Shown piece by piece: positions 36,734-49,321 of a DNA stretch of 64,000 nt (position 1 is its first letter; each line of letters starts with the position of its first letter). Origin of the DNA: Vigna angularis (taxonomy: Eukaryota; Streptophyta; Magnoliopsida; Fabales; Fabaceae); assembly GCF_016808095.1 (NCBI RefSeq), contig NC_068980.1, positions 12,556,888-12,620,887 on the forward strand, read 5' to 3'. The notes beneath the pieces are model-generated. The model was given only the letters and a program-made list of their open reading frames with translations, was not told the origin of the DNA and did not search any database. The position numbers were made by a program, and so were the translations under genes.

Positions 36734-37199
36734 TAAGTCCCTAGAGTAACATTGGAACGAAGATGACGTCGGACAGTGCACTAACGCCAATAGACGTCGG
36801 ACGTGCACTAACCCACGTCTACTTTATGTTTTTTTTTTTAAATTAATTTATTTTTACGATAAAACCACAACTGAAAAATAGAAAATGATCCCAACACATC
36901 ACAATATAATATATTTTATGCGTTTTAAGTTAACAAGATACTAAACAATCTAAAAAACAATCCAAAATTTAAACTATCAAAACTCAAACTTAAACTAAAG
37001 CTAATTAATGTTCAACAATAATAAAAGTCTTCCTAAAGGCATGGGCATGGGTCCTAAGTCCATCTCTACAGAAGATAAGATGCTCACTCTTGTCGTATCT
37101 TTTTAATTGTCTCCTCTAGTATAAGAGATGTATTCTTGAAGCATTGCAAAATGAAGAAAAATTCATTATGTTTGGATATGTTCAAAGCTAAATTTAATT

Positions 37200-38500
37200 T
37201 GTAATGTACTAAAGGTAAGCATCATTACCTCAGTCCAGTCATCTGTAATGTCAGCTCGAATGATGGTTTTAATCCAAGACATGACATAGTAACCACATTC
37301 CCATGAATGTAGCTGCTTGTTACACTAAAATAACAAACTAAATAGTCACACATGTAGATCATACAATAACATAGAAAATGAATAACTTAAATGACTTGCA
37401 ACCTTTTTGGATACAAGATTTGAACTAGCTGACCTCAGGGTTTACCCATAACTCTATTTACATTGAAAACACATGGTAATATTAATATAACTATATTCAT
37501 CATAAAAATTTAAGGTCAACATGAATTTGAAACATAAAAAGAAAAACACTTACCCTTGAAGCATGTTTCTCAAATCATTTTTCATTTTCCTGTGCAGCGA
37601 ACAAAACCATAGAATTTTGCATTGTCTGGGAATGATGACCATCACTAGACCTATCATGAATCATAAATAGTTAGTAAGCTAATTAAGTAAACTTTAATGA
37701 AATTTTACCTTTTGCAACCCATATCCATCAATGTAGGGCACAAGGTATATGTCTCTATTTCACTCAACCATCCATGTTTAGAAATATTTTTGTTTACTCT
37801 CAACTGTGTTACCAGAAGGTTAAATGGTCTGAGGTTCAACAAATTCGTACATGGAAGACCGACCTTGATCCACAAAACTGTGTCCATGTACCTATGACAA
37901 CAAAGTTAAGTTGTTAGAAACTAACAATGTAAATATAACTAATATGGAAGACAAAATTGACTATCTTACATGCACCATAGTTGAAGGATTGAAATATTCA
38001 ACATCTTGTCTTCCCCAGACCTTCAGTGCCTCATTTAATGTGATATATAGTGGCACATGGCATTGGAGGCTAAATACTCTCAAATCCTACTATAATTCTA
38101 CTGGTCCTTTGGACAACCTGGGTAATTTTGACATGAGCTTTGTTAGAGGATCATCCTCCGCTTCAGCCATGTCATCATCTTTATTTATGACTGACTCATG
38201 CATGGGTTGCTTATGAGGACGTATGAACTGAAATTAAAATTTTCAAAGTTATCAATCAATATTTATAAATTTATAATAAAAATACTAATAATAGAAATAT
38301 AATACTTGTGGTGTAACAATGTGTGACATGATCAATGCTTTAGGCCAGACTATAAATGTTCCTATGGTCTCCCCCACAAAATGAATTTTTGAAGTCGGTA
38401 CAGGTACCTGAGCCTAAAAATCACGAACTTCGTCAATCGTCACACGCACGTTGTGGGATAATAAGGGAACACCATGAATAGTTTGCTCTCCCTCAAGTAC
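37200..38500 (-). pseudogene. ULP1-like cysteine protease domain of the CACTA protein, decayed
   Basis: On the minus strand, 38216-37990 gives acidic DDDMAEAEDDPLTKLMSKL then LKVWGRQDVEYFNPSTMVH, and 37887-37705 gives MDTVLWIKVGLPCTNLLNLR and ISKHGWLSEIETYTLCPTLM. Near 37330-37235 the stretch WECGYYVMSWIKTIIRADI has the Cys-Gly-Tyr-Tyr motif that holds the catalytic cysteine of ULP1-like proteases in plant transposon proteins. Introns or frame breaks separate the pieces. ULP1-like domains cleave SUMO-type conjugates; their role in CACTA elements is unclear. The segment at 38500-38300 (VPVPTSKIHFVGETIGTFIV) is the linker often seen before this domain. Not functional as it stands. Confidence 0.6.
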
Positions 38501-39099
38501 TCGTCCGACAGCCACAACACGTGGGGGATCCCCATCAACTAACAGCTCATACTGACCACTATACTCAGTTGGGTCTACAATAGAGCATCATCATCTTGTG
38601 CTCACCCGAGGTGCTATTAGAACTTCAGTGGGCAACCCCATGGTGCCTTAAGTCATTGAATGCAACTTCCCTTCAAGCGCTCTTTGGATTTCTTTTTGTT
38701 CTTGTAGTTGCTCCATGAATCGTTGCTCCATAGATCTCATGCTTTGGTTGAGTCTTTCCTCCACTGAAGATCCATCTTCTTCAGTGCCTCCTGACTCATG
38801 GATTCAGTATTTTTCTGTGTAAGGCCAAAGTAGTCACAAAGACCAATCGCCCTACCAACCCCACGTACACGGCCTGGGTGCTCGGGCTTTCCAATGGTCA
38901 TTGTTAGAATGTCGTCCCTACCTTGTCCAACAAATGAACCCTGAGTTTGTGCTCAACCAACTCATGTTGCATATATCAAAGAACTTTGTTACATAAAACA
39001 CATGGGATGATAAATAAACAACCAATCAATGTTTAGAATTTGAACTTACAATTCTTTTTTAAATCAAGGCAGCTGAGGAGGATGTCATGTTCCCATTAG

Positions 39100-39900
39100 A
39101 CTTAGTCCGAGCAACCTTTCACATCTCGTACCTAGCAGGTGCAGGTGCTAGGTCGGAGGATTCAAGTTCTAAGGCCTTTACTCGACTCTTTCTCATCTTT
39201 CTCTCAAATAATGCATAACCACCTCGTGATAACACATGTGGTGCATCATTTAGCCTTTGTCTTTCTTGGGCGGCTAACCTTTTACCCTGACAAACCATGT
39301 ATATTCATAAGTGTAAAATCACGATTAAATACATTATTTGACTATAGAAATATGTTAAGAAACAAACTTGTCAGTCTCTAGACTCTCTATATGCACGAAA
39401 ATGCATTCACTCCTCTTCAGTTATTTTGTACTTGTCACAAGGAGACTCATGGTGTTTGTCTCTAAAGACATATAGACGTGTCAGCCTTGTCTTGAAATCC
39501 CTCCATCTGGTCGCTATATGGGATAACACTTTATTTCTAATTTGACCAGTGTTTGGAATATCAAAATGTTGTTGTTTAAAACAATGAACATCTTAATGAC
39601 ATAATAAGAACAACGTAAACAGTATATCTAATTTCTTTTAAGTAAACATACCTTAATGTCCTACCATATGAGGTTTTTGTTGACCACTGAGACGTCATCC
39701 CAAGATGCAAGAACGATAGAAAATTGGGTTTTTGCTAACATACCCAGATAACTCCTACACTTGACAGCATGTGGCCTTGAAGGCAGACCTGATCTAGGGT
39801 CAATCATGATATGTGTCCTCTCCGCCGCAACGTGTCGGGATGTCACATCGAACAATCGTGTCACAGATCAACCACGTCCGCTATTTCCTGATCCTGATCT
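39100..39900 (-). pseudogene. Plant transposase (Ptta/En/Spm type) domain of the CACTA protein, decayed
   Basis: Minus-strand frames give RTHIMIDPRSGLPSRPHAVK, RSYLGMLAKTQFSIVLASWD (39864-39680), then FDIPNTGQIRNKVLSH and ATRWRDFKTRLTRLYVF (about 39565-39450), and RLNDAPHVLSRGGYALFERK (about 39260-39195). This is the usual order of the Ptta/En/Spm transposase family domain, which in En/Spm-like elements accompanies TNP2. The frame shifts between blocks and an intron may be present. The strong plus-strand frame 39761-40234 is only the complement of this region. Confidence 0.65.
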
Positions 39901-40099
39901 CGAGCTTGACATACCTGAAAAATACAATGTTAGTACTACATCAAATATGATAAATACAACAAACTATAAAGGATATAAAAATATAACACAAAACCTATTA
40001 AGATATTGTTTTCTCCCATATTCCTTCATTGTGATCACTCTGAATTGTGTGGGTGTCATCGGCTACGTCATCCACCTTGTCTTCAATGGGTCTTGCTTG

Positions 40100-40790
40100 A
40101 TGCAAAAGATGTTGTCCCAAGTATATCAAGAGAATCTTCATCATCATATTCATGCATGTTTTTTCCTTCCAATATTACTGACCATTTTTTATTTGTTCGA
40201 TCATTTACATAGAATATTTGTCTTGCTTGACTAGCCATAATGAATATAGTTCATCAGTGTAATTCATCTTGTTAAGGTCCACCAATGTGAAACCAAAGTC
40301 ATTTGTCATGACACCGGAATTTAATGTCAACCCATTTACACTTGAAAAAACTTTAAAACTAACATAATCAACTTCCTATATTTCTTGTATTATTCCAAAA
40401 TAACTCATGGATGTTGTGATTGGATTTTTTTGTCTTTAGAACTAGCAAAGTGCACAACCTCACTTGTAGTGTAAACCTCACTTGTAGTGTAACCCTACTA
40501 TTTTGAACTTTTGTTTTGTTATCTTCTAACTTTGTCTAAAAAGAAATATTATTTATATAGTACGCACCATATGTAATCACATCTATGTTCGACCCACAAT
40601 TTAGCCTCAATAGACTTTCATAAACATTTGGAGTCGCATAAATATTTTTCTTAAACCATGGTAAGAAGGTTTTGATATGTTCATTAAGAGTCCATTTTTC
40701 ACTCATTCTTAGATGTGCAGACTTTATTTCAGTAACGTGTTCTAAAATGTATGGAATCACATCAACAGTGTTGTTTAAGATGTACAAATG
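40100..40790 (-). pseudogene. DUF4216 region of the CACTA transposase, decayed
   Basis: The frame 40787-40536 contains SEKWTLNEHIKTFLPWFKKN and NCGSNIDVITYGAYYINNIS, matching the block before and into DUF4216 of TNP2-type proteins (LNWF....GP...V..W..Y.IN). Further down, near 40240-40100, RQIFYVNDRTNKKWSVIL and EYDDEDSL match the typical end of this region. Stop codons separate the parts. Confidence 0.65.
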
Positions 40791-40962
40791 AGTTTGATCA
40801 ACTTATTTTATACTCACACTTTCAATTTTCAACCCTCGAACACCCTTACCTTCACATTTTCCTTCATGTTTGCTCTTAGGAAGCCCATAGTTCACAACTT
40901 AACATATAACTTGAACAAAATTTAATGGTTTCTTCTGCAAGGTACCGCTCTATGATTGAAGC

Positions 40963-41505
40963 TTATGGTCGATACTGATTCTTGACATATCCCTTTAAGA
41001 TCTTCATGTATCTCTTAACAAGGTGCATCCACCTTAAGAATACCGACCCACATATTCGAATTTCTCTAACAAGTTGAAAAATCAAATGAACCATCATATA
41101 AAAAAAAGGTGGAAAATACCATTCAAATTCGCATAATAGTCTTATTCTTTCATTTTCCAAACCATCTAAAACTCGAGGATCAACAACTTTCTTACAAATG
41201 GAATTAAAGAACAAATTCAAACGTGTCAGAATACCTCTAACAGAAGCAGGTAATATGCCTCAAATAACAACTAGTAACAATTGTTGCATCAATACATGAA
41301 AATCGTGAGACTTTAAACCAACTAACTTTAACTCTTGCATAAAAACAAGGTTACTAATATTTGAAGAATAACCTTGTGGAACCTTCACACTTCTTAAACA
41401 CTTACAAAAACTTTGTTTTCCTTTTGTAGAAAGAGTGTGACAGGCTGGGGGCAGATAAGTGTGTCTTCCAATTGATAGTAGATGTAACTCAGAACACATT
41501 CCCAT
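40963..41505 (-). pseudogene. DUF4218 region of the CACTA transposase, decayed
   Basis: Frames 41505-41260 and 41220-40963 carry YLPPACHTLSTKGKQSFCKC, VKVPQGYSSNISNLV, KLVGLKSHDFHVLMQQLL, then MVHLIFQLVREIRICGSVFL, RWMHLVKRYMKILKGYVKNQ and YRP. These are the signature sequences of DUF4218, which follows TNP2 in CACTA transposases. A stop or frameshift lies between the two frames. Sequence similarity to the family is high despite decay, so the element has not been dead very long by this measure. Confidence 0.8.
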
Positions 41506-41520
41506 GTCAACCCAAATCTT

Positions 41521-42916
41521 GTCATGCTTTTATTTTGTCTTTGGTCTTCCCTTTTACGTTTAATAAAGTTCCGATAACACTATCAAAAATATTTTTTTCA
41601 ATGTGCATGACATATATACAATATCGTACATCAAGTTTACACCAGTATGGAAGATTAAAAAATATTGATCGTTTCTTCCCAATGTTTTTCTTAATGGTCT
41701 TCTGGTGATGTTTTCCGAAGAAAATGTCAATATTTTTTACTTCGTTGTACACTTCTTCACCATTGCGGGGTTTGGAAACAACACCATCCTCAAAACTTCC
41801 ATTAAATGCTTTTTTCAATCTACAGTAAAGGTGATTACGAAGAAGGAGTTTTTTATGTCTTGTATATACCGTTTTTTGACCATGCTTCAATTGAAGGTAA
41901 CTAGAGTTTTCTTTTCAAATGGAACATGAAAAATGACCTTTAACACTATAATTGCTCAAGTTTCCATATGCTGGAAAATCATTTATAGTGCAAAACAACA
42001 TTGCACGCAAACAAAAAGTTTCTTGAACATCTCAATCGAAGAAGTCGACCCCTTCTTCCCACAACATTTTCAAATCATTGATTAAAGGTTTCAAATAAAC
42101 ATCAATGTCATTTCCAGGTTGTCTAGGACCTAATATCATCATGGACAGCATCACATATTTTCTCTTCATGCACAACACAGGAGAAAGATTGTATATCATC
42201 AACATAATTGGGCATGAACTGTGTTTTCTACTTAAGTTCCCACAAGGATTCATACCATCAGTTGCAAGTGCAAGTCTTAAGTTTCTTGGATCTGCACCAA
42301 ACTCTAGAAATGTTTCATCGATCTTCTTCCATTGTGGTGAATCAATTGAGTATCGAAGAAGATTATCGCACTTTCTTCCACCAACGTGCCATTTAAGGTT
42401 ATTTTCATCTTCTTTAACAGAAAACATATGTTTCAACCTAGGTATTATAGGAAAATACCACATCACCTTAGCAGGTGTGCCATCATTACCTTCATCACTA
42501 GTGTTTCTATCAATTTTCTTTTTATACCGTGATAAACCACATGTTGGACAATACTTTAGTGAAGCAAACTCCTTTATGTACAAAACACAATCATTAGGAC
42601 AAACATATATCTTTTGATATTCAAGACCCAGTGGACATAAAATTTTCTTTGCCTCATAATTACGAATAGGTAGAGTATTAATTTTTGTTGGAAGCATCTC
42701 CTTCAACAACTCCAACAACTTTATGAAACTTTTGTTGGTCCATCCATTCCTTGCTTTTAAACCAAACAACTTCAAAGTTGCAAACAGACGTGTAAAGTTG
42801 GAGTATCCTAGGTACAACTTTTGCTCTAAAACATTTCTAAGAGAATCATACAAATTAGCTCTTCCAAAATTTTCTTTACCAACAACACGTATCATGTCCT
42901 CTAAATGATCACTCAA
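41521..42916 (-). pseudogene. TNP2 (Transposase_21) domain of the CACTA element, frameshifted
   Basis: The longest frame, 42916-42032 (294 codons), has the TNP2 order: SNFTRLFATLKLFGLKARNG, LPTKINTLPIRNYEAKKILC, CPNDCVLYIKEFASLKYCPT with two Cys pairs, and FGADPRNLRLALATDGMNPC, the most conserved block, where the canonical DG(F/M)NPFG is changed to DGMNPCG. After a break near 42030-41895, a second frame (41890-41522) continues with DVRYCIYVMHIEKNIFDSVI and GTLLNVKGKTKD. TNP2 is the catalytic transposase that cuts CACTA ends. Breaks mean it is not functional here. Confidence 0.88.
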
Positions 42917-43038
42917 TCATTCTTTCACATAATTTGTTCCTCGTGACATCATAGGCTGGTCTAGTACCTCTCCATGCCATGTCCAAATAGTATAAGTTCT
43001 CATTATAACGAACATGAATAGATGGTGACATATATTGC

Positions 43039-43194
43039 CTAAGTCTTAGAGTATTTGTTAAGACAACGAATACAAGGACAAAAAAATGTCTCGTTCACAG
43101 ACTTTGCATTTTTTTCAACATATTGCAAGAACTCTGAAACATCATTTTCATATTCTTCACTGATGCGACGTTCATTCATCCAACTTCGATCCAT
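43039..43194 (-). pseudogene. Transposase-associated N-terminal domain of the CACTA transposase
   Basis: The ATG at 43194-43192 opens MDRSWMNERRISEEYENDVS and continues EFLQYVEKNAKS then FFCPCIRCLNKY, the zinc-ribbon-like transposase-associated domain (MDRSWM..RR....Y..GV..FL.FA.......I.CPC..C.N) found at the N-terminus of TNP2 proteins. The open frame runs on upstream to 43257 through a tandem duplication. It lies about 120 bp before the TNP2 frame; a frameshift separates them. Confidence 0.8.
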
Positions 43195-43395
43195 ACTATA
43201 ACATACTTCATTAGTTTGAATTTCCATTTTCATATTCTTCATTGATGCGACATTCATTCATCCAGCTTCGATCCATATACTATAACATACTTCATCAGTT
43301 TGAATTTTCATTTTCATATTCTTCATTGATGCGATGTTCATTCATCCAGCTTCGATCCATACAATGTTCGTAACATACTTCATTAGTTTGAATTT
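43149..43395. repeat. Tandem triplication (82-84 bp unit) over the transposase start codon
   Basis: The unit starts CATATTCTTCA(C/T)TGATGCGA at 43149, 43231 and 43315, so unit lengths are 82 and 84 bp. Each copy includes CTTCGATCCAT, the minus-strand ATG-GAT-CGA-AG of the MDRSW start, plus part of the leader. The copies are nearly identical, so the amplification is recent compared with the rest of the element. Confidence 0.85.
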
Positions 43396-44554
43396 TTTAA
43401 ATCTCACAAGGTTAGGCCCTACCCATTCAGAAAAACTATTTTTCATAATTTGCTAAGGCACATGCAAAGAAGTCTAACATGATAAATTTAATAAAATTTT
43501 GACAGCATTTCGCATTGGTCTACGAATTACGTGAAATGAGAGTGGTCAGGGATGACCCAATCAAATATGCATCCAGAGAACAACACAAATAATCTGAACC
43601 GAAATTTTATCATTCTTATCCATAAACTCCAACATACATATTATAGCAAATTATGAAAAATAATTATGAAAGCAATGGTAGAGGAGATAATTCTCGAGGA
43701 AGACAATGAAACGTGATTGCGTGTAATTGTTGTTCGCGTTCGCGGGAGGTAATAGTAGCCATTTAGACGTCGGCCCTCTCCTAGCCGATGTCTAAATCAA
43801 ATATAAACATCGGCCCCCCTCCCAGTCGTCGTCTAAAGACTTTAAAAAACTAATTTTGGCCATATAATTGAGGTATTTTCAGATCCATTTGGCGTTCGAG
43901 GGTGGGGGTCGATGTTTATATAGGCTTTAGACGTCGGGGTCTAGGGGTCAGACGTATAAATAAACGCATTAAGTGACTTTTGAGTTTCTGTGATAGACCG
44001 TTTGGCGTCCGGGGGTGAAGGGCTGATGTCTAAGTAGGCTTTAGACATCGAGACCCCTCCACACAAACGTTTAAGTATAATAAAAAATATTTTTTTTTAA
44101 TTTTCTCGTACATTTTAGGTGTCCAATGAGTGGGTACGACATGTAAATAGGATTTAGACGTCGGGAACCTTCCATATCTGACGTCTAAATGGTTTTTTTA
44201 TTTACGAAATTGTCACTGGTCATTTTTAATGTTGGATTTTTGCTGGTCAAATATTATACACGTGATGTTATATCCTTTTTCTGCACTAGTGCTAGAATCT
44301 TTAAAGTAAGTGTTTGAATTCGAAACATATTCGATTATGTAAAAAGAAGGATTTACCCTTATAGATAATACAGCAAAGGAGAAAAATATTTTTGAACTAC
44401 TTAATTAACCATGAAGCATTACAAGTTATTGTTGAGAAATTTTACACACATATATAAATATATATATATATATATATTTGTTATGCATGTGAATTACATA
44501 AGCATGCATATAAGAAGATAAGATGTTACATATATGATCTGAGGAAAAGACAAT

Positions 44555-44795
44555 CTCTAGTTTAACTGGCTTGTAAGATAAGGTTTACATCCACTTATAT
44601 ATTATGAATCCTCACGCTGAGGTATATACATCTCGAGCGTGAGACTTTTCAGTAGGATAAACTCTAACCTGGATATGATATCATGTTAAGAAGTGGTTTT
44701 TAAGCCTAAGTCAATTCTACAAAATCGGATTAAGATAAAATTTACATTTATTTATATATTATTAATTGATATTATCTCTAGTCGATATAACTTCC
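44555..44795 (-). mobile_element. TRIM-like short retroelement copy
   Basis: Two related segments in the same orientation, about 44565-44620 and 44735-44790 (TAAGATAA(G/A)(G/A)TTTACAT followed by TTATATATTAT), flank an unrelated middle. Read on the minus strand the right segment contains ATATCGACTAGAGATAA and CCGATTTTGTAGAATTGAC, matching 18326-18445. Two short direct repeats around a short non-coding middle suggest a terminal-repeat retrotransposon in miniature, diverged. Confidence 0.45.
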
Positions 44796-44799
44796 AAAA

Positions 44800-47700
44800 A
44801 TATATATATCTAGGAAAAACTGTGTTTACTTACTCTGCTTTAATTTGCCATAACATTGATTAATTAATTTATTTTTGTAAGTTTACTTGGGATTTGTCAT
44901 AGTGGCACGTAGATAGTCACGGATAGAGAACTATTGGATATGGTTGATGGAGCGAATAATAATAAGATGCAATAAATTCACCTAACACTAGGAATTGATT
45001 AGAATAGATAGTAGATTTATGTCATTATATGCGTGCCATCCCCATCCTTAATAAATGCTTCACTTATATATATGGTTAAATGTTGCAGATGCCCCTCAAC
45101 CATTTTACCTATATCAAGAGATAACACATGCAAGTTTTTCAATCAACTACAACAGAAAAATGTCATATTTTCATGACATTTCTTGCATTGAAAATCTTTA
45201 TAAGGGACATCACCCCTTAATTGCAAGGTATACATACCCTGACCACGTTACTTTACTATTTGTGATGACTTAATTAAGTGAGTTTCAGTTGCATATATAA
45301 CCTTTTTGTTTACCCCTTTTGTTGGCCCTTTTATTCATTGGTTGTGTTTTTCGAGAGCAATAAAGAGTACGAGACAAGCATCCTTCATTGTAACTGATTT
45401 TAAGAGAAGCTGTGTTGCATGAGCCTTTCACATGTGATTGGGACCTTTTCATTCGGTTGGCTTGCGCTTCTATCTATCTTTCTCAGGTAACCCATAAGTT
45501 TGGCGTCTTAAACCTCATTCAAAAGAACACACACACACCTTTAAGAAAAGGGAGATCAATGAAAAGAAATCCTCGTTTACCAGAACATGTTTACCATCGT
45601 TGTCCAAAGGAATGAATTCAGCATGAGGTGCTAAACAAATTTTAAAAAGTAGAGAATTGCTTTCTTTAATCTCTTGTTCACCTACGCAATTTACACCCTC
45701 AATCCTCACCATATATATAATATCTCAATGGCCTAAATCATGGAACTTGTGCCTTTCCCATAACCAACCTACATCACTTCACCATTTTCCTTTTCACCAT
45801 GTGACTGTTAGTTACATTATCATTATTCCTGACGTCAACAATACTTATATCACTTATACACTCTATTAACATCATTTATTTATTTTTTTAAAGGTTAATT
45901 CAATTTTGTACTTCCTTCCCACAAAACATTATCCATTTTCGATTATCTTATAGTTTCATCTTATTCAGAAATAAGATCTAAAATAATTTAAATATTTCAT
46001 CTTCTAAAATAGATAAAATCGTATAGTGATTGACCCTAACCATATTACTCGACAAATTTAAAATAAACAAGTTTATTATAATAAAGAAACAAATGTTTAT
46101 TCATACAAGATTAAATATTTGTGGATGATTTAATATAACAAATGACTATATACGATTTAATAAATCTTATTAACATATATTTTAATATTATATTAAGAAA
46201 TAAATTTAAAGTTAACTAATATTTACAAAACCAGTTTGTAATTTGTAAAGTAAATTGTTTTTACTAATAAATTATGAATTAGTCATAATTATCATAAAAT
46301 AAAAGATTTAAATTTAAGAAAACAATTTTAAAGTGAAAAAATATGTGGGGTTAGTTTATAGGAGTTTAATAAGTAGTTACAAATTTAAGTTATGTGTTAA
46401 ATATTTAAGGAAGAATTATTTATAGTGAAAAAAACATCGTAATTTATAAAAGAAATGCATTTTACTATAGAATCTTTTTCTATATCATCATAAATTCTTG
46501 CAGAATAGAATAACTAGTTGCAGTCTTTTGGCAGGGTATATTCCTCTGTTGACTGAAAAAGAGAATGCGAAGAAAAAGAATAAAATGAAACACTCCCATT
46601 GCATGGTCGGTAGAAAAATTCTTGAGAAGTTTTTTACTATTATTTTTTCAGTTCTTTTTTCTTTATAAGGAAAGTGATTTATTTTATTTCGTTCAAATGA
46701 AAACAAACGTAGTAGTGGAAGAAAAAAGGGAGAATATTAAAGAAAACAGTGTTAGTTTGCTTGAGGTGTGTGTGTGTGTATTTGGAGAGGAAAGTTGAAA
46801 TTTTTGTGCATAGAAGGAGTGAAATTTGAAAAAGAATATTAAATAAAGAAAAAGTGAAAGTGTGAGGATGAAAAAAAATGAAAAAAAAAAGTGAATTGGT
46901 ATTAAATTTAAGAATTTTCCGTATTAAAAAAGTTGAAGTGTAGGTTTTGTTGTGCACGTGTAGTTGAAGAAAAAAAAGGGCCCAAAATGATGCTTGTACG
47001 CATAAGAGGGTAATATAGGATATCCAAATGCAAAATATTAAAGAATGTAATCTATTCTAAAGTAGACTTGAAAACAAAAACGCATGCTTATCCTCACTCA
47101 CATTTCCATTTTTCTCTCTAAAATTTATTTTCTTTTCGTAATAAATGCACTAATGTGTGTGCTCCTTTCATGCATTATAGATGACCACTCGAAAAAGAGA
47201 CGAAATGGAAAAATCACTTTTTTATTTTTCACAAGTACAGTGAGGTTGAACTACGAGAGACGTGGCGAAAGCAAAAGCCATGAAATAATAACCATTGATT
47301 GAATTTGAATCAGTGATCACATCATGTATAATCTTTTGATAATCCTTTTTGACTCCCCTTTAGTACGGTGTGATTTGGATAACAATAACAATTTTCTCCA
47401 TTGAAACAAAACATGGCATGAAACTGTGAATTGCATTTCGCTTTCGTATGCGAAAGATACAGTTGAACAGAAGAAGAAAGGGTGAGTGGTGACTCACCGA
47501 GTAGAGCTTCAGAAAGGCAATCATGGGTGCATTAGGGCATGCTTCTGCCTAGCCTTATATAGAATCTCTGATAGAAAATGCAATTGTTTAAGGGTTGCTT
47601 TCACAACTAGCTGTTTTTAACTCAGGTTTTTCTCACATTGTTTGCAAATGCCGATCACTTACCATTTTCTGGAACAAGACAAATCTATCAACACAAAAAC

Positions 47701-49320
47701 ACAACCACATATTAAACCACTATGTCTTAACCATGAAAATCATCCTCTCAACTCACAACAATGTCTTTCTCTTTCTATCCAAACTTTTCCTTTTCTTCTT
47801 CTCTATTTAGCAACATTAGCCTCTCTAGCTCCTTCATTTTTTTTATATGCATATGTATCATGCATGGTCTGCTTTTATATCACACACTGCACCTTATTCA
47901 TATAGCTACCTCCTGCTATGTAAGTTAAGTTTTTCATGCATCCATTTTTTGGTAAATAAATACTCATCATTTCATCATGTATATATATGGCTGTATTGAC
48001 CAATTAATTTATGTTAATATATAAAAAAAATATGGTATTTTATGCTAGGTTTCTTGAGATTCTTGTACAAGTTTGTGTCTATGTGTCCAACTTGAGAGAT
48101 GTTACTCATTTTTTGCTGATACAGAGCTGTCATGGGAACAGGTTCTTTAATTTCTTCTCAGCCACAGAATTATCTTATCTTTTTCTTCATATTACGATGC
48201 ATAGATTCTTGGGTCAAACTTGAAGGTGCATGCGATCTTCAATGACATCATCATATATTCTACTGCTTCTGTCGTTGCTGTTGCAATAGTAACAATTGCA
48301 AAACATGTAATTAATTTCTTTCAAAATGGTGCTGTGGATTTTAGAAATTAGCTAAACTAAATATGTTTTTACTTTGAATTTTTACTTTTTCTATTTCTAA
48401 TTTATGTTGTGTTTGATATCGATCAACAAATATAAGACAAGCTTACAACATATAATTTTATACAAACTGGTTAAATTTAAATTTTATTGTTTAAAATAAT
48501 ATTAAAATAAAATTTATTGTTTATTAAACTTATCTTATTATTGAATTTCTCGTATATTTAAAATGTATATATTTTGGTGTGAGAAAGGTATATCATGAAA
48601 ATTAAAATTTGAAATAATTGCTTTTAACCTTTATAAATAAAAATTTGTTTTAGTCCCTATAAAATATTATTTTATTTATATCTTTTTATACTCCGAAAAT
48701 ACTATTTTGGATCTTTCACATTTACTTAATAGAAAGATTGAAGAAACTGTTCAAAAAGCAAACTAAAATTCGTTTATTTCACATGGATATTTAAGTCACA
48801 AATTATTATTACAGTTTCTAAATAATTGAAAAAAAAAGAACCTAGTATTTTGTGGTAAATAATTTAAATTCTGTACATAAATGTATTATCTTTTTAAAAG
48901 TGTTTTTTCCTAATATATGAAGATTTACTTTTCCTTTGGGTTAAAAGAAGATGTAAATGTATCAACACGTGATTGGATAGCAAAAGTTTACGCACGTATT
49001 TAAAAGTTAAGCACTTTTGTAACATTTGGCGCAGGATTAAGCACTTTTGTGTGGAATGCTTAGAAGGATGTATTGATAATTTTTCTCTTAAATAACTTTG
49101 GTGGGATATGTTATGACAAAAACTATGAGTGAGTTGACCCACTAGCTTTATTATATGCTTTTGTGCTTCTGGTGCTGCATTATAATAATAAAACTAAGAC
49201 ATTTTTTTATTAACCTTTTAGGTTTGCTGCTATAGTAAAATTATGAGCCCATTAAAATCAATTTTTTGGGGTTTTAGTGTTGAACTAGGGATATCTTCCT
49301 CATGGGCTTTGGGATAAAAG
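44800..49320. other. Intergenic, no supported gene
   Basis: Several short frames (45055-45273, 45412-45869, 46488-46957, 47084-47302, 47595-47905, 48011-48223) have no recognisable domain, codon signal or splice logic. The part around 46750-46980 is purine-rich and A-rich, 47700-47830 pyrimidine-rich. A weak hairpin-like stretch at 47512-47560 was examined for a microRNA and not supported. Confidence 0.45.
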
Positions 49321-49321
49321 A

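Larger units (their letters stand above)
34074..44291 (-). mobile_element. Large CACTA element with decayed transposase genes, copy 3 of the GACGTC family
   Basis: Starts CACTACTTCAGAAAAGAC and ends TTTTTCTGCACTAGTG, inverted ends matching copies 1 and 2; flanks TTA (34071-34073) and CTA (44292-44294) look like a mutated 3-bp target duplication. GACGTC-type motifs crowd both ends (34120-34280, 36760-36830 and 43760-44180). The minus strand carries the pieces of a fused CACTA transposase in order: transposase-associated N-domain (43.2 kb), TNP2 (42.9-41.5 kb), DUF4218 (41.5-40.96 kb), DUF4216 (40.8-40.1 kb), Ptta/En/Spm domain (39.9-39.1 kb) and ULP1-like protease (38.5-37.2 kb). Stops and frameshifts show it is dead. 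A solo LTR (34323-36733) interrupts its left end. Without it the element is about 7.8 kb. Confidence 0.88.

Noticed and set aside
39761..40234. 157-codon plus-strand open frame
   Set aside because: Complement of the Ptta/En/Spm and DUF4216 remnants on the minus strand.
42105..42617. 170-codon plus-strand open frame
   Set aside because: Complement of the TNP2 transposase frame on the minus strand, which has clear family motifs.
47500..47565. Possible microRNA hairpin (AGGCA...TGCCT pairing)
   Set aside because: The stem pairs for only a few bases and no known plant microRNA sequence is present.
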